NCBI RefSeq assembly: GCF_003977685.1
Contig: NZ_RYZH01000029.1
Span: forward strand, 1 to 64,000
Source of the DNA: Tautonia sociabilis
GTDB taxonomy: Bacteria > Planctomycetota > Planctomycetia > Isosphaerales > Isosphaeraceae
Direction of reading: 5' to 3'
Length of the DNA: 64,000 bases
A model generated the notes under the pieces. That model did not search any database, was not told the origin of the DNA, and saw nothing but the letters and a program-made list of their open reading frames with translations. Both the position numbers and the translations under genes were made by a program. Numbering within the stretch: the first letter of the stretch is position 1; each line of letters begins with the position of its first letter. This document shows positions 48,260 through 56,023 of this stretch, piece by piece.

Positions 48260-49282
48260 TCAATCGGGGCACGGCACCGGCTGGGGATACTCCGCTGTTG
48301 GTGAGGAGGCCCGGCTCCGAGCCCTCCTCGGTCGGATCGTCCAGAGGATGCCGCCGAGCGTCAGCGCCCCGCCGACCACCAGGAACGGCGTGATCGCCTC
48401 TCCCAGGAACAGGTACCCCCAGACCACCGTCAGGATCGGCGCCGCGTTGCCAAACGTGGCGACCTGGCTCGCCTCCAACCGGGTCATCGCCAGGTTCTGG
48501 AATCCCAGGGCGAAGACCGTCACCACCAGCGTCAGGTAGGCCAGACCCAGCCAGGCCGTCGCCGAGGCCCGGCCCATCGCCAGCAGGCCGAGCGGCGCGG
48601 TCGAGCCGTCCCAGTCCATCACCAGCAGCGAGATCGGCAGGTCGAGCAGCGCCCCGACCAGAAACGTCCCCGCCAGCACGGGGATCGCCCCGTGCCTGCG
48701 AATGAGCGGGCGGCTGACCGCCATGTACGCCCCCCAGGTCGTCACGGCGCCAACCAGCAGCAGGTCCCCGAGCAGCCCCTGGGACGCCTCGGCCCCCGCC
48801 CCGGACCGCAGGTTCCCCAGGCCGATCACAAGCACACCGAGCACGCTGGTCATCACGCCAAACACGCGGTCGAGCCGCATCCGCTCCTGCCCCATCGCAC
48901 AGGAGATCAGAAGCACGAACAGAGGATTGGTCGCGTAGATCAGGCCGACGTGCGTCGTCGGCGCCAGCCGGGCGCCGGTCAGGAAGAACAGTTGGTTCAG
49001 CCCGACGCAGAAGACGGCCGAGGCGATCAGCCGCCCTCGATCCTCCCGGACCATCCGAGCCAGCGCCCCCGACCTCCGGGCGAACGGGAGGAGGCAGAGC
49101 CCCGCCACGCCGAAGCGGACGACCGGCACCAGGGGAAGCGGCAGTTCTCGCACCGCCAGCTTGGCCGACAGCGCCGTGGTCGAGCCGATGAGCACCATCA
49201 GGGCCAGGAAGACATACGCCGAGAGGTCGATGCGGCCCTCGCCTCGACTCGGACACCCGCCGCCGTCATCCTGCCCCGACAT
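48260..49282 (-). CDS. EamA/DMT-superfamily transporter
   Basis: 340 residues with ten hydrophobic segments arranged as two EamA repeats. The first begins VFLALMVLIGSTTALSAKLA and the second GDLLLVGAVTTWGAYMAVSR. The end of each repeat has the typical pattern, for example NAAPILTVVWGYLFLGEAIT. DMT transporters export amino acids, nucleotides or drugs across the inner membrane. The C-terminus is a short basic tail. Substrate unknown. Confidence 0.85.
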   Translation of the reverse strand: MSGQDDGGGCPSRGEGRIDLSAYVFLALMVLIGSTTALSAKLAVRELPLPLVPVVRFGVAGLCLLPFARRSGALARMVREDRGRLIASAVFCVGLNQLFFLTGARLAPTTHVGLIYATNPLFVLLISCAMGQERMRLDRVFGVMTSVLGVLVIGLGNLRSGAGAEASQGLLGDLLLVGAVTTWGAYMAVSRPLIRRHGAIPVLAGTFLVGALLDLPISLLVMDWDGSTAPLGLLAMGRASATAWLGLAYLTLVVTVFALGFQNLAMTRLEASQVATFGNAAPILTVVWGYLFLGEAITPFLVVGGALTLGGILWTIRPRRARSRASSPTAEYPQPVPCPD

Positions 49283-49422
49283 CGCCTGGACCTCGCCTCA
49301 ATCGTGTCCCCTCCCGATCGGCCCTCCGCGGGCCGCGACAATCCCAATGGTAGGAGACTGGACAAGGCCGCCGGGTTCGATCCCTCCATGCCGATATCGG
49401 CGGAGGCCCGATCGCGGTCGGC

Positions 49423-49743
49423 TCACCCCGTCGAGGCGACCTTCAGCCCGATGATCGAGCCGATCAGCACCAGCAGGAACACGACCCGGGCGGGCGAGAG
49501 CGGATCCTTGAAGAACACGATCCCGATGGCCGCCGTGCCGAAGGCGCCGATGCCGGTCCAGACGGCGTAGGCCGTCCCCAGGGGGATCGTCTGAATGGCT
49601 CGGGTCAGCAGGGCGAAGCTGAGGATGCTCAGGGCCAGGAAGCCGGCCGAGGGGACCGGCTTCGAGAAGTTCTCGCTCAGCTTCAGGCACGTGGTGAAGC
49701 CGACCTCGGCGAGGCCGGCGCAAACAAGGAGGATCCAGGCCAT
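49423..49743 (-). CDS. Small multidrug resistance (SMR) family transporter
   Basis: 106 residues, four transmembrane helices, the normal size for SMR. MAWILLVCAGLAEVGFTTCL carries the conserved glutamate in helix 1 (AEV), then LSILSFALLTRAIQTIPLGT, AYAVWTGIGAFGTAAIGIVF and a last helix. The WTGIGAFGTA phrase resembles SugE/guanidinium-exporter types more than EmrE, so guanidinium or small cations are possible substrates. It is 67 nt after the GlmU-like gene on the same strand. No clear ribosome binding site. Confidence 0.85.
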   Translation of the reverse strand: MAWILLVCAGLAEVGFTTCLKLSENFSKPVPSAGFLALSILSFALLTRAIQTIPLGTAYAVWTGIGAFGTAAIGIVFFKDPLSPARVVFLLVLIGSIIGLKVASTG

Positions 49744-49810
49744 GTCGGTCAAGGGACGGAAGGGACGGGACGGGTCTGGAAGGGAGGACGATCGTCGGGC
49801 CTGCCACCAC

Positions 49811-51136
49811 TCAGCGGCAGGCGGCCGAGGAAGAGCCGGGCCAGGCGTCTCCTCGGCGATCCAGGGAACGCTGGAAGGCCCGTTCCCGCTCCAGGCGGGT
49901 CTGCTCGAACAGGGAGCGGTAGAGCTGCTCCTCCGCCTCGGTGAACTCCAGGCCTCGGCGGCCCTTGACGATCCGGGCGGTCTCGAACATCTGCTCCAGG
50001 TCGAACCCGGGAGCGACCTTGCCCCAGAGGACCGCCGAGAAGCTCGGCACATGCTTCGGCAAGAGCCAGCCGGCCGGCAAGACGTTGCACATCACTCCGA
50101 TGCTCGTGCCGGTGTTGAGCATGCTGCCCAGGCCGGTCCTCGTGTGGTCGCCGATGAAGCAGCCGACCTTGGCCTGGCCGGTCGGGATTGGGTCCCCTTG
50201 CAGGGGGACGAGGACCTCGCCGTAGTCGTTCCTCAGATCGCTGTTGGAGGTGATGGCGCCGAGGTTGACCCACTCGCCGACGAAGGCGTGGCCGAGGAAC
50301 CCCTCGTGGTACTTGTTCGAATACCCCTGAACGACCGACGCCTCGACCTCACCGCCGATCCGGCAGACCGGGCCGATGCTCACCGCCCCTCGGATATTCG
50401 CTCGGAACAGGTGCGTGCCCCGGCCGATGACGCTCGGCCCCTCGATCCGGGTGAAGGGCTGCACCCAGACGTCTGGCTCGACGATGATCGGGCCGTTGGT
50501 GGTGTCGAAGACCGTGTACGGGTCGATCCGAGCCGACTCGTGAATCCGGAGCAGGTTCGAGGGGCCGACCAGGGCCATCGCCTGGAGGTGTCGGTTGGTC
50601 ACGCCCTCGCCGCCAAGGGCCTCGAAGTCCTCTCGAACGGCCTGTTCGTTGAGCGAGACGAGATCCCAGGGGCGGTCGATCCATCGGCCGCCGACCTCCT
50701 CGCCGCCGACCTTGGCCAGCAGATCGTCGAACCAGTCGTCAATCCGGTTCGGCTCCAGTGCCACGGCGCGCTCCGGACCGACGACGGCGCAGGCGGGCCG
50801 GCCCTCGCAGAGCCCCAGCCAGGGAGCGTTCAGACCGGCCCCGGGGCCGTCGAACCCGGCCGGCGGCACCCATCGGGCGTTGGCGACGATTGCCGGCCCC
50901 TGGGCCAGCCACTCGGGGCTGTTGAGCGTCGTGTGCGGCTCGCGCTCCCGGGCGATCCCCAGCAGATGCGGGCGGATCACCGCCGCCCTCCTCGCCGGCC
51001 CCGGGCCGACCCGCCAGGCCCGGGCGATGCGATCGCCGAGCGTCCCCGCCCCCAGGCGAAGGGAGTGGGCCGGTCGCGTCAGGGTCAGGGGCTCCAGGCC
51101 GGCGACGGCCAGGTCTTCGACGAGGCAAAGGCGCAT
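49811..51136 (-). CDS. GlmU-like sugar nucleotidyltransferase/left-handed beta-helix protein
   Basis: 441 residues; the ATG follows AAGGAG. The N-terminal half (about 1-190) is a divergent nucleotidyltransferase-like region without the strict LAAGxGTRM motif; it opens MRLCLVEDLAVAGLEPLTLT. The C-terminal half is a left-handed parallel beta-helix with hexapeptide repeats (IDPYTVFDTTNGPIIVEPDV, VWVQPFTRIEGPSVIGRGTH, GEWVNLGAITSNSDLRNDYG). This layout is the putative sugar nucleotidyltransferase found in Bacteroidetes and planctomycetes. The lack of a standard motif makes the nucleotidyl transfer activity doubtful. Confidence 0.8.
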   Translation of the reverse strand: MRLCLVEDLAVAGLEPLTLTRPAHSLRLGAGTLGDRIARAWRVGPGPARRAAVIRPHLLGIAREREPHTTLNSPEWLAQGPAIVANARWVPPAGFDGPGAGLNAPWLGLCEGRPACAVVGPERAVALEPNRIDDWFDDLLAKVGGEEVGGRWIDRPWDLVSLNEQAVREDFEALGGEGVTNRHLQAMALVGPSNLLRIHESARIDPYTVFDTTNGPIIVEPDVWVQPFTRIEGPSVIGRGTHLFRANIRGAVSIGPVCRIGGEVEASVVQGYSNKYHEGFLGHAFVGEWVNLGAITSNSDLRNDYGEVLVPLQGDPIPTGQAKVGCFIGDHTRTGLGSMLNTGTSIGVMCNVLPAGWLLPKHVPSFSAVLWGKVAPGFDLEQMFETARIVKGRRGLEFTEAEEQLYRSLFEQTRLERERAFQRSLDRRGDAWPGSSSAACR

Positions 51137-51378
51137 CGGTCGCTCCTTCCGGTTGCCGGATCTCGTCTCAGTTCGCGCCCGACGGCGGCCGGAACCGGCC
51201 CTAGGACGGATCGCCGGCCATCCTCCCCCGGCGGCCCGACGGCCTCCCGGCCCGTCGGGCGTCCCGCTTCGACCTCCAGGGCCCGCCGGCCCGGCCGGGG
51301 ATTATAGCGGCGATCCGGGACCCGGCCAGCCCGAGTTCCCCGGGGACATGCCTCGGACGATCGGCATGTCGGGCCCGG

Positions 51379-51867
51379 TCATCGAACCGGATGGAACTGT
51401 ACGACATCCGAGTCGAGGTCGAGCAGTGCGACCGTCCAGATCCGGGCCCGATGCAGGGCGCCGGGGTTGATCACCCGGGTCGGCCCGTCCCGCTCGTCGA
51501 GCCGCTGGTGGGTGTGACCGAAAAGAAGGTAGTCCGGGGCGGTCCGGACCAGGCGGCGGAACTCCCCCGACAGGTGCCCGTGAGTGACCGCCAACCGCCG
51601 GCCCCCCAGCTCGAACTCGGCCGACCAGCCGAGCAGAAGGTCGCCGGTCGCCGCGATCGCCCGCTCGACCGCTTCGAGATCGAAGTCGTTATTTCCCAGC
51701 ACGTAGCGGCAAGGCAACCCCGAGGCCGCGACCACATGGACGACCTCCGGGCCGGTCAGGTCGCCGCAATGGACCAGCGACTCGGCCCCCTCCGCCGCCA
51801 GCAGCGCGACGGCGGCGGCGGTCCGGTCGATCTGGTCGTGCGAGTCGGACAGGATCCCGATGCGCAT
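51379..51867 (-). CDS. YfcE/MJ0936-type metallophosphoesterase
   Basis: 162 residues, full length. The calcineurin-like metal-binding residues are all visible: D8 and H10 (SDSHDQ), D36 (HCGDLTG), N60 (LGNND), H96 (VTHGH), H118 and H120 (GHTH). YfcE-type enzymes cleave phosphodiester bonds, with weak or unknown natural substrates. The ATG follows GAGGAGA. No operon partner is evident. Confidence 0.9.
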   Translation of the reverse strand: MRIGILSDSHDQIDRTAAAVALLAAEGAESLVHCGDLTGPEVVHVVAASGLPCRYVLGNNDFDLEAVERAIAATGDLLLGWSAEFELGGRRLAVTHGHLSGEFRRLVRTAPDYLLFGHTHQRLDERDGPTRVINPGALHRARIWTVALLDLDSDVVQFHPVR

Positions 51868-52193
51868 GCGAGCATTCTCCTCGTCCGGCGCTTGGCGCCC
51901 GCCTCTTGGGACGTAGAATCATGTGGGGAATTCCGGCACGACGATCCCATCGCCATCCTCTCCCGCACGCCAGTTCGCTCGCGGAGATGGGAGCTGTCCC
52001 GGCGGAGTTCCGACGCCTGCCCCTTGTCGGGGAGGCGAGCGGCCGGTCGATCGGAAACGGCCGGCCGCGGGCATCCCGGCCATTCAGGCGAGCGCGACGG
52101 GAACGGTGGACCGCCTCCCCGGACGGCAGACGTTCCCGCTGTGCGCCCCGCCGGGATCCCTGGTTCTACCCGCGCCGCGCGGGGAGGTGTCCC
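51868..52193. other. Gene-free spacer upstream of a small candidate gene
   Basis: About 325 nt. It ends in GGGGAGGTG (52181-52189), a strong ribosome binding site for the TTG at 52194. Otherwise I see nothing I can support. Confidence 0.35.
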
Positions 52194-52421
52194 TTGTTCA
52201 CGACCGACCACGACCGCCACGCTGTCCGACGCAACGACCCGGCCCATCACCTTGCCTCGACTCGCCTCCCGGATCACCCGGTCGAGGCCCCCGACCGGGG
52301 CGAATTCCTCGCTGAGCCGCCGGAAGACGCCGTCTCCCGGTCCGCTGAGGCCCCCGACGCGGGCGATTCCCGAGCCGGACTCCTCGATCAGGAGTACACC
52401 CACGGCCGCAGCATGAGCTGA
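52194..52421 (+). CDS. Small acidic hypothetical protein
   Basis: 75 residues if started at TTG 52194, which has GGGGAGGTG five bases upstream. The product is hydrophilic, rich in Asp, Glu, Arg, His and Pro, begins FTTDHDRHAVRRNDPAHHLA, and has no membrane segment or known motif. Third codon positions are mostly G or C, as in its neighbours. Evidence is the ribosome site and codon bias only; it may not be real. Confidence 0.4.
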   Translation: MFTTDHDRHAVRRNDPAHHLASTRLPDHPVEAPDRGEFLAEPPEDAVSRSAEAPDAGDSRAGLLDQEYTHGRSMS

Positions 52422-52515
52422 CCGGCTCGCCCTCATCCCTCCGTCCGATCGATCCCCCCCGGGCCGGTGAGGGCCGCCTCGTGACGGCCTCCGGCCCGGA
52501 GGGCCGACCCCGAAC

Positions 52516-54332
52516 TCACCGCGTCGTCTCGACGGCCGCCGGCGCCTCCACCGGCCGGGAGGGGACCGCGCCGGGCAGAACGTGGGCGTAGAGCCAGACA
52601 ATCCCCCCGACGATCATCGCCAGGGCCAGGCTGTGCACCAGCACCGCCCGGAGGATCGCACCCTCTCGGCCGTGCTCGCCGGTGGCGGCCGCGGCGACGA
52701 CGATCGACTGCGCGTCGACCATCTTCCCCATCACGCCTCCGGTCGAGTTGGCCGAGGCCATCAGGACCGGGTCCAGCCCCAGCTTCTCGGCCGTAATCCG
52801 CTGCAGGTTGCCGAACAGGACGTTGCTCGCCGTGTCGGAGCCCGTCAGCGCCACGCCCAGCCAGCCGAGCAGGGTCCCGAAAATCGGGTAAAGCGTCGCT
52901 CCGGTCCTGGTGAACGCCAGGCCGAGCACGGCGTCCATTCCCGAGAACTTCGTGACGAACCCCAGCGCCAGCATGCAAAGGATCGCCACCGCCGCCCATC
53001 GCAGCCGGTAGACGGTCTTGCCGAAGAGTCGGGCCAGGTCCACTGGGCGGAGCCCCAGGATCAGGCCGCTGAGGACGGCCGCGATCATGATCCCGGTGCC
53101 GGTCGACGCCACAGGGGCCACGTCCAAGGTCACCGACTCGAAATCGGCCGCGATCGGCTCGGAACGGCCCGTCACCGCTTCCCCCTTGACCACCCGGGAG
53201 ACGAAGGCCGCTCCCTTCCCCTCGGCCTCCTCCAGCACCCCGGCCGGCCAGCCCCGCTCCGGGGCCGCCTCCTCCAGCGGAGCGAACAGGAGGGGCATCG
53301 GCGGCTTCTCCACGACGTGGACGCCTCCAGCCTCCCCTTGATCGCCGGAACCCCCCAGAGGATCACCATGACCGTCAGCAGCAGGAACGGCATCCACGCC
53401 CGGAAGACCCGGCCCGGGGTCAGCGGGCCGACCGCCTCGAACGGCGAGGAGGCCGGGTCGGGCCCCTCGGGGCTCCCGGCCTGCTCCTCGGGAAAACGCC
53501 ACTCCCGCCGAGGCTTCCAGAACCGCAGCAGGACCACCCCCGCCACCAGGCTGGCGATCGAGGAGATGATGTCCACCAGCTCGTAGCCGACGAGGTTCGA
53601 CCAGGCGAACTGCGCCGCCGCGAACGCCCCCCCTATCGTCAGCAACGCCGGCCAGACCTCTAGCGTCAGGCGCCAGGGGACCATCATCCGGACCAGCCAG
53701 CAGGGCACGACCAGCGACAGGAACGGCAGGATCCGCCCCGCGGTGGCGCTGAGCAGCTCGGGATCCAGGCTCGTCACCTCTCCCAGGGCCCGGATCGGAG
53801 TGCCGATCGCCCCCCAGGCGACCGGGGCCGTATTGGCCACCAGGCAAAGGATGGCCGCCTGCAACGGCCGGAACCCCAGGCCGACGAGGAAGGCCGCCGA
53901 GATCGCCACCGGAGCCCCGAAGCCGGCGGCCCCCTCGATGAACGCGCCGAACGAGAAGGCCACGAGAATGGCCTGGATGCGCCGGTCCCCCGAAAGCCCC
54001 GCGATGGAGGCCTTCATCACGTCGAACTGGCCGGTGTCGACCGCGATCGTGTAGAGGAAGACGGCCGCGGTAATCAGCCAGACGATCCGGAAGAGGGCGA
54101 AGACCATGCCGACGCCCGCCCCGGCAATCGCCATTTCGGCGGGCATACCGAAGACCCCCACCGCCGTCAGCACGGCCGCGGCCAGCCCGGCCAGCGCCGC
54201 CTGCCAGGCCGACGCCCTCCCCGAGCCCAGCAGCCCCAGCAGCACCAGCACCGGGACGCCGGCCGCCAGCGTCGACAGCGGCCAGGAGCCCATCGGGTCG
54301 TAGTCCTGCGTCCAGACCTCTCCCATCGTCAT
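52516..54332 (-). pseudogene. L-lactate permease family (LldP-like) gene with a frameshift
   Basis: Both frames together encode a complete LldP-type permease of about 600 residues with a dozen membrane segments. The 5' part runs in one frame from ATG 54332 to about residue 336 (GAFIEGAAGFGAPVAISAAF, ANTAPVAWGAIGTPIRALGE are family signatures). The 3' part continues in another frame from about 53325 (VHVVEKPPM) to the stop at 52516 (GSDTASNVLFGNLQ, ANSTGGVMGKMVDAQSIVVA). One missing base, probably a G within GGAGGCG near 53325, explains the break. As written only a truncated protein can be made. A sequencing error is the main alternative. LldP imports lactate or glycolate by proton symport. 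Confidence 0.8.
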
Positions 54333-54483
54333 CGGCCCCCCGAACGGTCGTCGAGCGGATCGGGGCCCCGGCCCCCGACCCGCGCAAGGTCAACCGGAGC
54401 ATACGGGATCGGCCCGGGGGACGACACCCCCCGCCACGCGCCCCGCGGCGCCGCAGCACCCTTGACCCCGGCAGGCGCGGGCG

Positions 54484-54497
54484 GTTACTTTTGTAAC
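54484..54497 (+). promoter_or_regulatory. Small palindrome upstream of the hibernation factor gene
   Basis: GTTACTTTTGTAAC, a perfect 5-bp inverted repeat around TTTT, 52 nt before the GTG start and one of few AT-rich spots here. It could be an operator half-site pair or part of a promoter. No matching copy was found nearby. Confidence 0.3.
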
Positions 54498-54548
54498 GCG
54501 CCCGGATGGTCCACCAGTGTCGGGCATCGTGCGGCAAGGAGCAGTCGG

Positions 54549-54929
54549 GTGCAAATCGAACTATCGACCCGCCATGGTCTGACTCTCGACCCCTCTCAGC
54601 AGCGGTACGTGCAGGACAAGGCCGGAAAGCTGCTTAAATACTTCAACCGGCTGATGGCGATCGAGGTGATTATCGATCACCAGAAGAACGGTTGGTGGAT
54701 GGAGATGGTGGCCTCGGCCGAGCACAAGCACGACTTCGTGGCCCGGGGAGATGCACCGGGCCTGGAGGCGGTGACCGATCAGGTCGTCCACATGATCGAG
54801 CAGCAGATCCGGCGGTACAAGGACCGGATCCAGGACCACCGCGACGAGATGCCCCACGGGGGCACATCCCCGACGCGGCCGGACCTGCCCGAGCCTCCCG
54901 CATCGACCGAGCCGCCCCGGGAGAGCTGA
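54549..54929 (+). CDS. Ribosome hibernation promoting factor (HPF/RaiA family)
   Basis: 126 residues from a GTG preceded by AAGGAG. It matches the S30AE domain: QIELSTRHGLTLDPSQQRYV, DKAGKLLKYFNRLMAIEVII, WMEMVASAEHKHDFVARGDA and LEAVTDQVVHMIEQQIRRYK. The protein binds the 30S decoding centre and silences ribosomes in stationary phase. It is the short form, without the C-terminal dimerisation domain; the last 25 residues are a Pro/Glu-rich tail. It heads a plus-strand cluster with PTS genes, a common arrangement that links nitrogen PTS and translation control. Confidence 0.9.
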   Translation: MQIELSTRHGLTLDPSQQRYVQDKAGKLLKYFNRLMAIEVIIDHQKNGWWMEMVASAEHKHDFVARGDAPGLEAVTDQVVHMIEQQIRRYKDRIQDHRDEMPHGGTSPTRPDLPEPPASTEPPRES

Positions 54930-55058
54930 CAGACCCAGCCCTCGTCCGGGAGCCGGCCGCCCCGGCCGGCGAGCAGACTGAGCTCCGGGGCACGTGCCGG
55001 GGCGCCGCGTCGCCAGGGCCATCGGGGGCCGGTGCCGCCTCGGCGGATGGAGGACCGC

Positions 55059-55529
55059 ATGAAACTATCGGACTTCGTCGTGCGCGAGGCCGTCGCCGTC
55101 GACCTGCAAGCGACGACCAAGGAGGAGGCGATCCGGGAGATCGTCGCCGGGCTCCGCGAAGCTGGTCGGCTCGCCGAAGCCGACCTGGAGAGCGTCACCC
55201 GCGCCATCCTCAATCGCGAGGAACTCGGCTCCACGGGGATCGGCCAGGGGGTGGCCGTGCCCCATACCCGGCACCCGACCGTCGACCGGCTGATCGGGAC
55301 CGTGGCGCTGTCGCGCAAGGGGGTCGAGTTCGCCGCCCTGGACGGCGAGCCGGTCGACATTCTCTTCCTGCTGGTTTCCCCCCCCAACCAGCCAGGCGAC
55401 CACCTCCGGGCGCTGGAGAACATCTCCCGGCACCTCAAGGACGAGCAGTTCGTCCGCTTCCTCCGCCAGGCCCGGACGCGGGAGCAGGTGCTCGACGTGC
55501 TCGACGAGGCCGACCAGGCCAGCCCCTGA
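55059..55529 (+). CDS. ptsN: PTS IIA component, nitrogen-regulatory type
   Basis: 156 residues; ATG at 55059 with GGAGGA upstream. The phosphoacceptor is H69 in GIGQGVAVPHTRHP, and the remaining pattern (ILNREELGSTG, ALSRKGVEFAALDGEPVDIL, FLLVSPPNQPGDHLRALENI) is that of the fructose/mannitol IIA family in its PtsN form. PtsN takes phosphate from HPr and usually regulates rather than transports. No IIB or IIC gene is seen. It lies 129 nt after the hibernation factor gene and 74 nt before the HPr gene. Confidence 0.9.
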   Translation: MKLSDFVVREAVAVDLQATTKEEAIREIVAGLREAGRLAEADLESVTRAILNREELGSTGIGQGVAVPHTRHPTVDRLIGTVALSRKGVEFAALDGEPVDILFLLVSPPNQPGDHLRALENISRHLKDEQFVRFLRQARTREQVLDVLDEADQASP

Positions 55530-55603
55530 GGCCGGGCCTTCGGGCCGGCGGGGCCGCCCTGCCGGGCCCGCCGGTGGGGCGGCACGGAGGGAGGGTCGCC
55601 GCG

Positions 55604-56023
55604 ATGCCCCGTGAGCTTCCAGACCCCAGGCAGCACGCCGCCCCCGACGGCGGCCGTCGCCAGACCGGATCGCCGATGACTCAGGACCCCCACCTCGCAC
55701 GACGCCGGGTCGAGATCACCAACCCGTATGGGCTGCATCTCCGCCCGGCCGAGAAGTTCGTCGGGCTGGCCGGCCAGTTCCGCGCCGAGGTCCGCGTCCG
55801 TCACGAGGGTCGGGACTTCAACGGAAAGAGCATCCTCGACCTGATGGCCCTGGCCGCCGAGTGCGGCACCTGGCTGGAGCTGGAGGCCCTCGGCCCCGAC
55901 GCGGATGCCGCCGTCGCCGCCCTGGCCGAGCTGGTTGCCGCCCGCTTCGGCGAACTCACCCCCCCCGGCCCCTGTCCGCCGGCCGAGGCCGACTCCGGGC
56001 AGGCCGGGAAGCTGCACCCATGA
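55604..56023 (+). CDS. ptsH: Phosphocarrier protein HPr, with N-terminal extension
   Basis: 139 residues from the ATG at 55604, chosen because GGAGGGAGGG lies eight bases upstream; the usual HPr start would be the in-frame ATG at 55676 (115 residues), which has no ribosome site. The catalytic histidine is H45 (NPYGLHLRPAEKFV, the family's His15). The regulatory serine is S76 (FNGKSILDLMALAAECG, the family's Ser46), so control by an HPr kinase is possible although none is seen here. The C-terminus has a short proline-rich tail. Its TGA overlaps the ATG of ptsI. Confidence 0.9.
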   Translation: MPRELPDPRQHAAPDGGRRQTGSPMTQDPHLARRRVEITNPYGLHLRPAEKFVGLAGQFRAEVRVRHEGRDFNGKSILDLMALAAECGTWLELEALGPDADAAVAALAELVAARFGELTPPGPCPPAEADSGQAGKLHP

